Of a stretch of 64,000 nucleotides of DNA, positions 20,045 to 28,566 are shown in pieces (position 1 is the stretch's first letter; every line of letters begins with the position of its first letter). The notes under the pieces were generated by a model. That model saw nothing but the letters and a program-made list of their open reading frames with translations, was not told the origin of the DNA and searched no databases. Made by a program: the position numbers and the translations under genes. Source of the DNA: Actibacterium sp. 188UL27-1 (GTDB taxonomy: Bacteria > Pseudomonadota > Alphaproteobacteria > Rhodobacterales > Rhodobacteraceae). The stretch covers positions 362,773-426,772 of the forward strand of contig NZ_JAFEUL010000001.1 of assembly GCF_016901225.1 (NCBI RefSeq), in the 5' to 3' direction.

Positions 20045-20674
20045 ATGGCGGGATCGGCCACCGTGCTAGAGGATTCCAGCCTGCTCAGCCGGTTGGACCG
20101 GGCCTTGCGCCCCGTTGAGATTTTGTTTGCGCTGATCAGCGGGTTGGCCACGTTTTCGCTGATGTTTCTGGCAGCTTGGTCTGTGACGGGGCGCGCTTTC
20201 TTTGAAAGACCCCTGTCTGGCTACGTCGATTACATCGAGGCCGCGATGCCGTTGATTGCTGTTATGGGTGTGGCATATGTCCAGCGCGAGGGTGGGCATA
20301 TCCGCATGGACATCCTGGTGGGCGCCCTGAAGGGGCGCATCCTGTGGATGTTCGAACTGATCTCGGTCCTGCTGATCCTGGTTTTGATGGTCGCGTTGGT
20401 GTGGGGCAGTTGGGCCCATTTCGAACGCAGCTTTGACATGGGCAAACCGATGTGGAGCCGAGACAGTTCCATCGATATCGGTCTGCCGATCTGGCCCAGC
20501 AAGTTGATCGTGCCGCTGGCATTTGGCGTGCTGTGTCTGCGCCTGGTGTTGCAGGCCTGGGGTTATGGCCGCGCCCTGTGGTTGGGGTTGGAGCGCCCTG
20601 TGGCCGTGCCCTTGATCCAATCCGTCGCCGAACAGGCCCGTGCCGAGGCGGATCAGATGGAAGGGGCCGACTGA
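20045..20674 (+). CDS. TRAP transporter small permease (DctQ family)
   Basis: A 209-residue small membrane subunit with four predicted helices (about residues 25-45, 60-80, 100-120 and 150-170). It contains the family-typical stretch around AYVQREGGHIRMDIL. The ATG at 20045 has AGAGGCGGG just upstream; upstream in-frame codons from 19982 run through the hairpin and are not coding. Its stop overlaps dctM in ATGA. Confidence 0.88.
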   Translation: MAGSATVLEDSSLLSRLDRALRPVEILFALISGLATFSLMFLAAWSVTGRAFFERPLSGYVDYIEAAMPLIAVMGVAYVQREGGHIRMDILVGALKGRILWMFELISVLLILVLMVALVWGSWAHFERSFDMGKPMWSRDSSIDIGLPIWPSKLIVPLAFGVLCLRLVLQAWGYGRALWLGLERPVAVPLIQSVAEQARAEADQMEGAD

Positions 20675-22071
20675 TGGATCCGATTACCATTGGCCTGTGG
20701 ACCACCGGCGGTATGCTGGTCATGGTCGTGTTGGGCATGCGCGTGGCCTTTGCCGCGGGTTTGGCGGGTTTCCTGGGGCTGGTCTGGCTGCGCTGGAACG
20801 GGTTCGACTATGACCCGGCGCGATTTGGCAAGGCGTTGGAGGTCAGCGTCAAGATTGCGGGCCAGGTGCCCCATTCCAAGGTCTCGTCCCATGCGCTGAG
20901 CCTGATCCCGACCTTTATCCTGATCGGCTATCTGGCCTATCATGCCAGGCTGACCACCGCCTTGTTCGAGGCTGCGAAACGCTGGATCGCCTGGGTGCCT
21001 GGCGGGCTGGCCGTGTCGACGGTCTTTGCCACGGCGGGTTTTGCGGCGGTGTCAGGTGCGTCAGTGGCCACGGCGGCCGTGTTTGCCCGCATCGCCATCC
21101 CCGAGATGTTGAAGGTCGGTTACAACAAACAGTTTGCAGCGGGTGTGGTGGCGGCTGGAGGCACGCTGGCCTCCCTGATCCCGCCATCGGCCATTCTGGT
21201 GATCTATGCCATCATCGTGGAGCAGGACGTGGGCAAGTTGCTGTTGGCGGGATTCATCCCCGGCGCCTTCTCGGCCTTTGTCTATGCGACCCTGATCATT
21301 GGCATTGCGGTTATTTTCAAGACCGTTGGCCCGCCGGTCAGTGGGTTCACCTGGCGGGAGAGGTTGGTGGCGCTGCCGCCGGCCCTGCCGATTGTGGCTG
21401 TGGTCGTGATCATCATCTTTTTCGTCTATAATCCCTTTGGCGATGCCTGGGGTACGCCGACGGAAGGTGGGGCCGTGGGTGCGTTCATCGTGTTTTTGAT
21501 GGCGTTGGCGCGCGGGATGCGCTGGCGTCAATTGAAAGACGCGCTGATCGAGACGGCCAAGCTGACGGTCATGATCTTTACGATCATCTGGGGCGTGCTG
21601 ATCTATGTGCGGTTCCTGGGTTTTGCCGATTTGCCGGGGGCGTTTTCGGACTGGATCACCTCCCTCACGGTGTCGCCCATGTTGATCCTGATCTGCATCC
21701 TTCTGGCCTATGCCGTGCTTGGTATGTTCATGGATGCCATCGGAATGCTGCTCTTGACCCTGCCGGTTGTCTACCCCGCCGTGATGGCCCTGAATGGCGG
21801 GGAATTCGTCAGTGCGGAGGACAGCGCGTTTGGGATGTCGGGGCCGATGTGTGCGATCTGGTTCGGGATTTTGGTGGTCAAGATGGCGGAATTTTGTCTG
21901 ATTACGCCGCCCATTGGGCTGAACTGTTTTGTGGTGGCGGGCGTCCGGGATGATCTGACCGTGCAGGACGTGTTCAAGGGAGTGACGCCGTTTTTTATTG
22001 CCGATGCGATTACGATTGCGTTGCTGGTGGCGTTCCCGGCGATTGTACTGTGGCTGCCATCCTTGGCCTAG
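20674..22071 (+). CDS. TRAP transporter large permease (DctM family)
   Basis: A 465-residue large permease with about 12 membrane segments, the ion-coupled translocation subunit. DctM features include SHALSLIPTFILIGYLAYHA, ASGASVATAAVFARIAIPEM-like and LIPPSAILVIYAI segments. The ATG at 20674 overlaps the dctQ stop. This completes a dctP-dctP-dctQ-dctM operon. Ureide catabolism genes follow on both strands, so uptake of a nitrogenous organic acid is plausible but unproven. Confidence 0.92.
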   Translation: MDPITIGLWTTGGMLVMVVLGMRVAFAAGLAGFLGLVWLRWNGFDYDPARFGKALEVSVKIAGQVPHSKVSSHALSLIPTFILIGYLAYHARLTTALFEAAKRWIAWVPGGLAVSTVFATAGFAAVSGASVATAAVFARIAIPEMLKVGYNKQFAAGVVAAGGTLASLIPPSAILVIYAIIVEQDVGKLLLAGFIPGAFSAFVYATLIIGIAVIFKTVGPPVSGFTWRERLVALPPALPIVAVVVIIIFFVYNPFGDAWGTPTEGGAVGAFIVFLMALARGMRWRQLKDALIETAKLTVMIFTIIWGVLIYVRFLGFADLPGAFSDWITSLTVSPMLILICILLAYAVLGMFMDAIGMLLLTLPVVYPAVMALNGGEFVSAEDSAFGMSGPMCAIWFGILVVKMAEFCLITPPIGLNCFVVAGVRDDLTVQDVFKGVTPFFIADAITIALLVAFPAIVLWLPSLA

Positions 22072-22083
22072 GGCTCCCGCCTC

Positions 22084-22102
22084 TTTCGCCTTTGTGGCGA
22101 AA
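22084..22102 (+). terminator. Hairpin after the TRAP operon
   Basis: A perfect 7-bp inverted repeat TTTCGCC / GGCGAAA with loop TTTGT, 12 bases after the dctM stop. The T-tract is absent, so termination is likely but not certain. Confidence 0.5.
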
Positions 22103-22214
22103 GCGTTGGGGGTGGCGCGTGCGCAACGTCACGCGGGTTGAGGCCGTGAACTTGCACGCGCGATGAGAGGTGGTGACGTTTGGCAAACGGATATGACACC
22201 CTGGGAGAGTGTTG

Positions 22215-22613
22215 ATGGCAAAAAAGGCAATCATTCCAGGAGCTTTCCAGAAGGCTGCCGAGGCGTTGCACCTGTCACCCGGCATCATATCGGGCGGGCA
22301 TGTGTTCTTGAGCGGATCCACTGGAGGGGATGCCAATGGCCACATGCCGAAGGATCCAGGTGAGCAGATGCGCAATACCTTTGACAAGATCGGGATCGTC
22401 TTGGCAGCAGCCGATCTGGAGTTTGACGCTGTGGTCGAGATGACCAGTTACCATGTTGGGCTGCGCGACCATTTCGAGATGTTTGACGCGGTCCGGTTGG
22501 AATATCTGCGCGCGCCTTATCCGGCCTGGACAGCGGTGGAGGTGGCCGGGTTGCGCCGGATCGGCGCGATTGTGGAGGTCAGGATCATTGCCGCTTTGCC
22601 CGGTGCTGACTGA
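22215..22613 (+). CDS. RidA/YjgF/YER057c family protein
   Basis: A 132-residue RidA-family protein; members hydrolyse reactive enamine/imine intermediates, and close relatives act in purine or pyrimidine breakdown. Family features are the SGSTGGDANGHMPKDPGEQM region, TSYHVGLRDHFEMF, and the C-terminal PYPAWTAVEVAGLRR with the conserved arginine for carboxylate binding. The ATG at 22215 has GGGAGAG at 22203-22209. It lies between the TRAP operon and allantoicase, consistent with a role in ureide or amino-acid catabolism. Confidence 0.87.
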   Translation: MAKKAIIPGAFQKAAEALHLSPGIISGGHVFLSGSTGGDANGHMPKDPGEQMRNTFDKIGIVLAAADLEFDAVVEMTSYHVGLRDHFEMFDAVRLEYLRAPYPAWTAVEVAGLRRIGAIVEVRIIAALPGAD

Positions 22614-22624
22614 CCGCAACCGCG

Positions 22625-22668
22625 ATATGCAAACCGTATGCATAGCGTATGTATGGGATGTGGTTTCT
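22625..22668 (+). repeat. 11-bp-period tandem repeat, site A
   Basis: Four consecutive 11-base units: ATATGCAAACC, GTATGCATAGC, GTATGTATGGG and a weak ATGTGGTTTCT. The third unit is identical to a unit at 41153 and differs by one base from one at 51121-51131 on the opposite strand. It lies 12 bases after ridA and 75 bases beyond the allantoicase stop. The function is unknown. Confidence 0.6.
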
Positions 22669-22689
22669 ACGCGGGCAGCCCTGGGGGCG

Positions 22690-22713
22690 CAGGGCGCTAT
22701 CGACGCCCTGTTT
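22690..22713 (+). terminator. Hairpin between convergent ridA and allantoicase genes
   Basis: Inverted repeat CAGGGCG / CGCCCTG with a 7-base loop (CTATCGA), followed by TTTG. It could terminate transcripts from ridA and possibly from the opposite gene. Confidence 0.5.
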
Positions 22714-22742
22714 GAACCAGATGATGAGCTGAACGTCGGTGG

Positions 22743-23756
22743 TTAGCAGGGCCTGCCGAAGAGGCGCAGGCGGCTGACCCCGCCATCGGGATAGATGTTG
22801 AACCTGACATGGGTGACGGGGCCCAGATCGACGATCTCGTCCCGGTAGCGGTGTTCGGCATCGGGGCCGAGTTTGGTTTCGGGGATCAGGTTCTCCCAAA
22901 ACATGGCATCGGTCACCAGGGCATCTGTCAGGCCGTCGCCGAAATTTTGCAGGTCAGCTGCCTGGAGCGAGAACCGATCGGGGAAGTTGCCTTTGAAATG
23001 GGCGGTGTCGATGACGGCGCGGTCGATCTGGCCGCGGGCACCGAGGGCGAGGACCATCCAGTCATAACCCGGCTCGCGCCGGCGCCGCGTCTCCCACCCG
23101 TCGCCCATATTGATGCCGCGACCGGGGGCCAGCAGGCGCATGTAGTCGCCGTAATGGGCGTCGGAAAAGGCGAGGATGCGCCCGCCATTCAGGGCCGAGA
23201 CAAGATCGATCTCTTGCCCGTCCTCGGTCTCGTCCAATTCCGGCACGCCGTACACTCTAAGTCGCGCCACACCGCCATCGGGATAGATATGGAGCCGCAG
23301 ATGGGTCCAGCTTTCAAAGCTGTCGCAGGGAAAATAGTGATGGCTGTTGGCGCCCAAGGCGGAGTGGCGCAGGATCTGCACCCACATCGTACCATCTGTC
23401 AGACCGTCGGGGGCGCTGGCCGCCTCGATCTTGCAGGCGGGGGCGTAATTGCCGGTGAAGTGGCGGGTATCAACGTCAAAGCCCAACACCCGGCCCGCAC
23501 CGGCCAGCTGGATCACGCCGTGGTCGTGGCCGCCATCGCGCCTGCGCTGCGTTTCCCACCCGTCCATCCATTTGCCGTGATCGTCGAATTTACCGGGGAT
23601 GAACACCGGATCCGCATCATGCAGCATCCGTTCCAACGGTGCGAAGAATTCGTTGCTGGAGGAAATGGCCTTGGCCCCCAGACCGGCGGATGCCAGATTG
23701 ATGCCCGTCCGGGCGTAAAGGGGCACATCGGGGTTGAGTGCTTCGATTGTGGGCAT
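22743..23756 (-). CDS. alc: Allantoicase
   Basis: A 337-residue allantoicase, hydrolysing allantoate to ureidoglycolate and urea in purine degradation. The protein has two homologous beta-sandwich halves, each with a DGWETxRRR motif (MDGWETQRRR and GDGWETRRRR) and an IYPDGGVxRLRxxG motif (IYPDGGVARLRVYG, IYPDGGVSRLRLFG), which is diagnostic. Full length. It is divergent from puuD, with a 128-base shared promoter region, so urate oxidation and ureide hydrolysis are probably co-regulated. Allantoinase and hydroxyisourate hydrolase genes are not in the window. Confidence 0.94.
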   Translation of the reverse strand: MPTIEALNPDVPLYARTGINLASAGLGAKAISSSNEFFAPLERMLHDADPVFIPGKFDDHGKWMDGWETQRRRDGGHDHGVIQLAGAGRVLGFDVDTRHFTGNYAPACKIEAASAPDGLTDGTMWVQILRHSALGANSHHYFPCDSFESWTHLRLHIYPDGGVARLRVYGVPELDETEDGQEIDLVSALNGGRILAFSDAHYGDYMRLLAPGRGINMGDGWETRRRREPGYDWMVLALGARGQIDRAVIDTAHFKGNFPDRFSLQAADLQNFGDGLTDALVTDAMFWENLIPETKLGPDAEHRYRDEIVDLGPVTHVRFNIYPDGGVSRLRLFGRPC

Positions 23757-23884
23757 GAATCCTCCGGATGGAGCGCGGATGCGCGCACTTAGCTATCCGA
23801 GCCTGCGTCGAATGTGCAAGGGGTGCGGTTTGGCTTGGAACCTTGGCTGGTTTTGGTCAAGTTATGCCGCGAAGGAGCCCTGAC

Positions 23885-25096
23885 ATGTACGAATATGCCG
23901 TCCTGATGGCCTGGGTCGAATTTGCGGTACGCTGGGTGCATGTGATCACGGCTATCGCGTGGATCGGGTCGTCATTCTACTTCATCGCGCTGGATCTTGG
24001 GCTGAGGAAGGCTGCGGGCATGCCGGACAAGGCCAGCGGAGAGGAATGGCAGGTCCATGGAGGCGGGTTCTATCATATCCAGAAATACATGGTGGCCCCC
24101 GACCGGCTGCCCGATGACCTGACCTGGTTCAAATGGGAGAGCTATGCGACCTGGCTGTCGGGTTTTGCCCTGATGGCGGTGGTCTATTATCTGGGCGCGG
24201 AATTCTATCTGATTGACCTGAATGTCATGGAATTGGCGATTTGGCAGGCGGTCCTGATCTCGGTCGCGTCGCTGGTCTTTGGCTGGATCGCCTATGACCT
24301 GATCTGCAAATCGCCACTTGGGCGGGACAATACGCGGCTGATGATCCTGCTCTATGCGCTGCTGGTGGTCATGGCCTGGGGCTATACGCAGGTCTTTACG
24401 GGCCGGGCGGCTTTGCTGCATCTGGGGGCTTTCACCGCGACGATCATGAGCGCCAACGTGTTCATGGTCATCATCCCCAACCAAAAGATCGTGGTGGCGG
24501 ACCTGAAGGCCGGGCGCGTGCCGGATGCCAAATACGGGGTCATCGCTAAGCAACGGTCGACCCACAACAATTACCTGACCCTGCCCGTGCTGTTTTTGAT
24601 GCTGAGCAACCATTACCCGCTGGCTTTCGCATCTGAGTATAACTGGCTGATTGCGGCGCTGGTGTTTTTGATGGGGGTCACGATCCGCCATTTCTTTAAT
24701 ACCATGCATGCGAAACGGGGCATGCCCTGGTGGACCTGGGGGGCAACGGCGGCGATTTTCGCAGCCATCGTGGCGCTGTCGATGGCGCCAATGTTTCGCG
24801 AGGAAGAGCAGGCGATGACGCCTGCCGCCCAACGCTTTGCCGCTGCCCCTCAGTTTGAGGAGGTCGTCGGGATCGTCCAGGGGCGCTGTGCCATGTGCCA
24901 TGCGGAGGATCCTGCCTGGGACGGGTTGCATTGGGCACCGAAGGCCGTGCATCTGGAGACCGATGCCGACATTGCCCACCATGCGCGCGAGATCTACCTG
25001 CAGGCCGGGATCAGCCACGCGATGCCGCCTGGAAACCTGAGTTGGATGGAGGCGGAAGAGCGAGCGCTGCTGGTGGCCTGGTTCCGGTCCAACTGA
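23885..25096 (+). CDS. puuD: Urate hydroxylase PuuD (membrane protein with C-terminal cytochrome c domain)
   Basis: A 403-residue membrane-bound urate oxidase. Eight to nine hydrophobic helices occupy residues 5-310. The C-terminal domain contains a heme c motif CAMCH near residue 336 and a downstream methionine (ISHAMPPGN) that can be the axial ligand. The ATG at 23885 follows GAAGGA; codons further upstream to 23768 lie in the divergent promoter gap. The gene pairs with allantoicase on the other strand. Its stop lies directly against the stop of the next minus-strand gene. Confidence 0.92.
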   Translation: MYEYAVLMAWVEFAVRWVHVITAIAWIGSSFYFIALDLGLRKAAGMPDKASGEEWQVHGGGFYHIQKYMVAPDRLPDDLTWFKWESYATWLSGFALMAVVYYLGAEFYLIDLNVMELAIWQAVLISVASLVFGWIAYDLICKSPLGRDNTRLMILLYALLVVMAWGYTQVFTGRAALLHLGAFTATIMSANVFMVIIPNQKIVVADLKAGRVPDAKYGVIAKQRSTHNNYLTLPVLFLMLSNHYPLAFASEYNWLIAALVFLMGVTIRHFFNTMHAKRGMPWWTWGATAAIFAAIVALSMAPMFREEEQAMTPAAQRFAAAPQFEEVVGIVQGRCAMCHAEDPAWDGLHWAPKAVHLETDADIAHHAREIYLQAGISHAMPPGNLSWMEAEERALLVAWFRSN

Positions 25097-25609
25097 TTAG
25101 GGCACGTGCCAGGTTGAAACCTTGGGGTCCGGCACCGACCCACCCAAGGCAACCATGTTGGTGCGATAGGTCTTGCCGTGGATCGTATCATTCGACCAGG
25201 CATCGGCGATCCAGCAATGGTCCCCCCATTTTGACGGTGTGGAGAGCGGGGCGGTGTCATCGCGGTTGATGATGACAAAGGCGTGGTCCAGGCTGCCTTT
25301 TTCGTAATAGGCCAGTTCCAGCAGGAAGGGGCATTTGCGCCGCTTCAAAAATTGGAAGGTGACGGCGGCATATTCACCGCAATTGCCGCATTTATTGGCG
25401 CTGGCATGGGTGGCGAGCCGGTCTGTCATGGTGGCGGAATCCTCCATCCCGGCGGCGGCAACGTTGCGGCGCACCTCGGCCAGGCAGGCATTTTCGCTGC
25501 CATCACCAAGCTTGTTGGATGGGATCCCCATGATGGATCGGGTGTGGCGGACAGCAGCTTTTGCCCACATTTCAGGGAAAAGGGCTGGGGAAGGCAGAAT
25601 GATCGGCAT
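25097..25609 (-). CDS. Hypothetical protein with a papain/transglutaminase-like Cys-His-Asp arrangement
   Basis: A 170-residue cytoplasmic protein of no family I can name. The order KCGNCGEYAAV (about residue 72), LDHAFVIINRD (about 104) and WIADAWSND (about 132) resembles the Cys-His-Asp triad spacing of small papain-like or transglutaminase-like enzymes. The rest of the C-terminal part is aromatic-rich. The ATG at 25609 has GGAG eight bases upstream; the frame stays open to 25798 but without a ribosome site. It converges on puuD with adjoining stop codons. Function, substrate and partner are unknown. Confidence 0.6.
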   Translation of the reverse strand: MPIILPSPALFPEMWAKAAVRHTRSIMGIPSNKLGDGSENACLAEVRRNVAAAGMEDSATMTDRLATHASANKCGNCGEYAAVTFQFLKRRKCPFLLELAYYEKGSLDHAFVIINRDDTAPLSTPSKWGDHCWIADAWSNDTIHGKTYRTNMVALGGSVPDPKVSTWHVP

Positions 25610-25948
25610 CAGAATACTCCATGTAAATGCAAAAAGGTTAACACAGTTTCGGGGAAACCCTGAGGTCTGGAATTTGGACCGTTCTTCGCGCGATGTGGTT
25701 ATTGCAGGCGGCTCACACGGTTTTATGGGTGGCGTGAACGCTTCATCCCGAAAATATTGTTTTGATTCAGTGGATAAGGGCCGGTTGGGGAGCCGCAATC
25801 AGGTTTGAAACCGGCCCTTCAGATTTGTTCATCCTGTCTGGTGGCGGGACCGCGATATCCCATTGGGCGAGCCGGATCTAAGCCCCAGAGGCGCCCGGTT
25901 CGACCCATCTGGAACCCCGGTTCCTGTTAGACCTCAACGGAGAGAAAC
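25610..25948. other. Intergenic region before the RTX gene
   Basis: About 340 bases between two divergent genes. It must hold the promoters of both. I see no stable hairpin, repeat or known operator. A GGAGAG lies just before the ATG at 25949. Confidence 0.4.
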
Positions 25949-27814
25949 ATGCCTATTTCAAGCAGCTTCGAGTCTTCAATTCTGGACTTTTTGAACGTCA
26001 CCGAGATCGCTGACGGCGACAACACAGCGCGCCCCAGCCAAGCCCCGGGAGAGACGTTGTTCCTGCCATCGGGTGCCACCAGCATTGTCGATGGCGCGCC
26101 GGTCGTTGCCCTGGACGATCCGCTGTCGATCTTCCTGGTGGATGGGACGGCTCAGTCGACCGGGAACACGCCGGCCGTATCTGTCGAGAGCATTCTGAGC
26201 CTGCTCAACGTCTTTAACGGTGGCCGTGTCGTTGGCGAAGAGGATGGTGCGACCCTGTCTGGCGATGCCGGGCTGATCGTCAATTCGGGCACCATTGCCG
26301 GTGGCTTCAATGATGTGCGGCTGCTGGGAGACCGGGGCAACCTTGTTAATACGGGACGGATCGAAAGCGACAGTCGCGCGGTTGAGATCGTCGGGTCGGA
26401 TAACGGCTTTCTGAATACGGGGTTGATCCGTGGCACAGGCGATCAGCGCAACGGGACCGTCTATGCCGATAACGAGGCCGAGGACATCATCATCGCCAAT
26501 GCCGAAGGTGGCATCATCGATGCGGGCCGTGGCAATGATGGCGCTGGCATCTCGTTGGAATTGGGCGACGAGGTGGGCGAGGCCGTTGAAGTCACGTTGA
26601 TCAATGAGGGCCGTATTGTGGGCCGAGGAGATGCCGAACCTGGCCTGAACACCCGCGGCGACGGTGTGCGCCTGTTCTCGGGCGTAGAAGGGGGCGGTAC
26701 GTTGTTCGAGGGCACGTTCCTGAACAGCGGTGATATTATCTCTCGCGATGCGCGCGGGGTCGAGATCCGCGACGGCCTTGGGTTCATCGGTGACCTGATC
26801 AACAAAGGCCGGATCGAAGGAGAGACGGACGGGCTGTATTTCGGCAATGCCGCGCATGACGCCAATGTCCAGAACTTTGGCCGCATCACCAGCGACAGCC
26901 GCGCGGTGAACATCGATGGCTTTGGCGTGACGCTGAGCAATTTTGGCCGGATCGTCGGGTCTGATGATCAGCGCAATGGGACAGTTTATGCCGATGATGT
27001 CGCTGACAATTACACCATCCTCAACCAGGAACGCGCCTTGATCGATGCGGGTCGTGGCAACAATGGCTCTGGCGTGTCGTTGCAGACCGGTGAGGTTTAT
27101 GGTGACACAGTCAAGGCCAGCCTCGTGAATGACGGCACGATCCGCGGCCGTGGGGATGCCGAAAGCGGCAACACCATTGGTGACGGCGTTCGGCTGTTCA
27201 GCAGCGTCGAGAACGCGATCTTCAATGGTGATATCGTTAATAACGGTCGCATTCTTGCATCCGAAGACAGTGCGGCTGCCGTTGGCATTCGCATTGAGGA
27301 TGGCCTGACCCTGGTTGGTGAAATTGTCAACACGGGCGAGATCCGCGCGACCGAGGTGGCCATTGACGCGCAGGACACGGAGGCTGGCATCGATATCTTG
27401 AACTCTGGCAGCATCTTTGGCGATGTACGCTTTGGCGCCGGCGATGACGTCTATAACGGTGCGGATGGTCGCGTGATCGGCATTGTCGATGGCGGTGCCG
27501 GTGCTGACGTCTTGACCGGCGGTGTGCGCGATGACCTGTTGGCGGGCGGTGCGGGGAATGATGTCCTGACCGGTGGTCGGTCGTCGGATACCTTCATCTT
27601 CGCCGAAATCGACAGCCCCAGCTCTGACATCATCACGGATTTCGAGGATGGGCGCGATGTGATCGATGTCAGCGACTTCGATTTTGACGGGTTGGCGGAC
27701 ATCCAAGTGTCCCAGGTGGGTCAGGATACTGTCCTGATTTTTGCAGAGGCCAACGCGGTACGTTTGCAAGACGTCTCGGTCGATCAGATTACGGCCGACG
27801 ATTTCATTTTCTAA
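25949..27814 (+). CDS. RTX-type calcium-binding secreted protein with an internal duplication
   Basis: A 621-residue acidic, glycine/asparagine-rich protein without a signal peptide. Residues 130-247 and 307-418 are copies of one another: both contain GRIxSDSRAV, DQRNGTVYAD, IDAGRGN and GDGVRLFS, at a period of about 175 residues. They are built from short N-x-G-x-I units that suggest a beta-helix. RTX nonapeptides (GGAGADVLTGG, GGAGNDVLTGG) lie near 511-551, followed by the usual SDTFIF and DxITDF tail of type I secreted proteins. GGAGAG precedes the ATG. A surface or matrix role is likely, but no enzymatic domain is seen. Confidence 0.8.
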   Translation: MPISSSFESSILDFLNVTEIADGDNTARPSQAPGETLFLPSGATSIVDGAPVVALDDPLSIFLVDGTAQSTGNTPAVSVESILSLLNVFNGGRVVGEEDGATLSGDAGLIVNSGTIAGGFNDVRLLGDRGNLVNTGRIESDSRAVEIVGSDNGFLNTGLIRGTGDQRNGTVYADNEAEDIIIANAEGGIIDAGRGNDGAGISLELGDEVGEAVEVTLINEGRIVGRGDAEPGLNTRGDGVRLFSGVEGGGTLFEGTFLNSGDIISRDARGVEIRDGLGFIGDLINKGRIEGETDGLYFGNAAHDANVQNFGRITSDSRAVNIDGFGVTLSNFGRIVGSDDQRNGTVYADDVADNYTILNQERALIDAGRGNNGSGVSLQTGEVYGDTVKASLVNDGTIRGRGDAESGNTIGDGVRLFSSVENAIFNGDIVNNGRILASEDSAAAVGIRIEDGLTLVGEIVNTGEIRATEVAIDAQDTEAGIDILNSGSIFGDVRFGAGDDVYNGADGRVIGIVDGGAGADVLTGGVRDDLLAGGAGNDVLTGGRSSDTFIFAEIDSPSSDIITDFEDGRDVIDVSDFDFDGLADIQVSQVGQDTVLIFAEANAVRLQDVSVDQITADDFIF

Positions 27815-27823
27815 ACCTTGGGA

Positions 27824-27857
27824 GGGGGCGGTTTCTTTGCGGGGTCGCCCCCTTCTG
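27824..27857 (+). terminator. Intrinsic terminator after the RTX gene
   Basis: A 7-bp stem GGGGGCG / CGCCCCC with a 15-base loop, followed by TTCTGTT, located 10 bases after the stop codon. Confidence 0.7.
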
Positions 27858-27889
27858 TTGCACGATGGCCATCCGTTTTTCGACGCGGT

Positions 27890-28264
27890 CAGGCCTATCG
27901 ATCATCTGGACCTTCTTGAAGGTCCGTCGGCGCGGCGAACCTGGCCAGACGATCAAAGGCGCAAACTGTCTTGGAAAGTCATGCGCCGGGCACCACGGTC
28001 TGTCATGAAGAGCAAGCTGGTTCTGCCGATTTCGGACGATGGCGATGCCAAGTTTGCGCCTCTTGCGCTTTTTTCAGCTCCAGAGCTCATATGTACGTCT
28101 GAAGCTGTTGCCGCCGCTGGATCGATAGAGATCGAAGCGGGCAGCAGCCAAACGCAACATCGAGAACTTGCCGTATCATCTGTCCGCCATCGAAGACATT
28201 GTCGAGCCGGACAGCCTTAGCTGACTCTGCGGGTACGTTGAGATTCGCAAAATCGCTGAGGATA
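27890..28264 (+). mobile_element. Decayed IS66-family insertion sequence remnant
   Basis: Two joined fragments of IS66 genes. The first, from about 27893, reads LEGPSARRTWPDDQRRKL, then FAPLALFSAP and GSIEIEAG, matching the start and end of the small TnpA (OrfA) protein with its middle lost or frameshifted. The second, about 28147-28262, reads RNIENLPYHLSAIEDIVEPD and, after an in-frame stop where a CPCGCG-type zinc motif belongs, IRKIAEDRS, matching the N-terminal part of the large TnpC. The element is not functional. It abuts a truncated DUF3237 gene. Confidence 0.55.
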
Positions 28265-28271
28265 GGAGTGC

Positions 28272-28566
28272 GTGGCTGGGTGTCAGCCCGGCGGTGCCGA
28301 CTGGTCTCGCATGTGCGCGGATGGTAGCGGTGACCTGCATGTGCAGTTCTGTGTGAAAGCCCATGACGCGGCGCTGATCTATGCGCACTGGTACGGGGTG
28401 GTGGCGTTTGATGAGGCTAACCACGACGATGCCCTGCATCTCGACACACCCGATGATCTGGCAGGCGCGTACATCTATTCAATTCAAATGGCGCCCGGCT
28501 TGAAACAGGCGATCTATGCTTGGCTGAACAACATGTTGGCCGTCACCGGCGATTTTCAGGGCCGCC
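28272..28566 (+). pseudogene. Truncated DUF3237-domain protein
   Basis: The frame reads QPGGADWSRMCADGSGDLHV, ALIYAHWYGVV and AWLNNMLAVTGDFQGR. These are the middle and end of the DUF3237 fold (P-GGADW, ALIY and the terminal WLN-x-x-LAVG motif). The N-terminal third is replaced by the IS66 remnant. The 3' end runs into the convergent DUF1523 gene. Function of intact relatives is unknown. Confidence 0.55.

Noticed and set aside
22627-22746. Small plus-strand peptide starting within repeat site A
   Set aside because: It starts inside the repeat, lacks a ribosome site and contains the hairpin; no support for expression.
25976-27769. Open frame of 597 codons on the minus strand
   Set aside because: Antisense to the RTX gene; its apparent repeats mirror the duplication on the coding strand.
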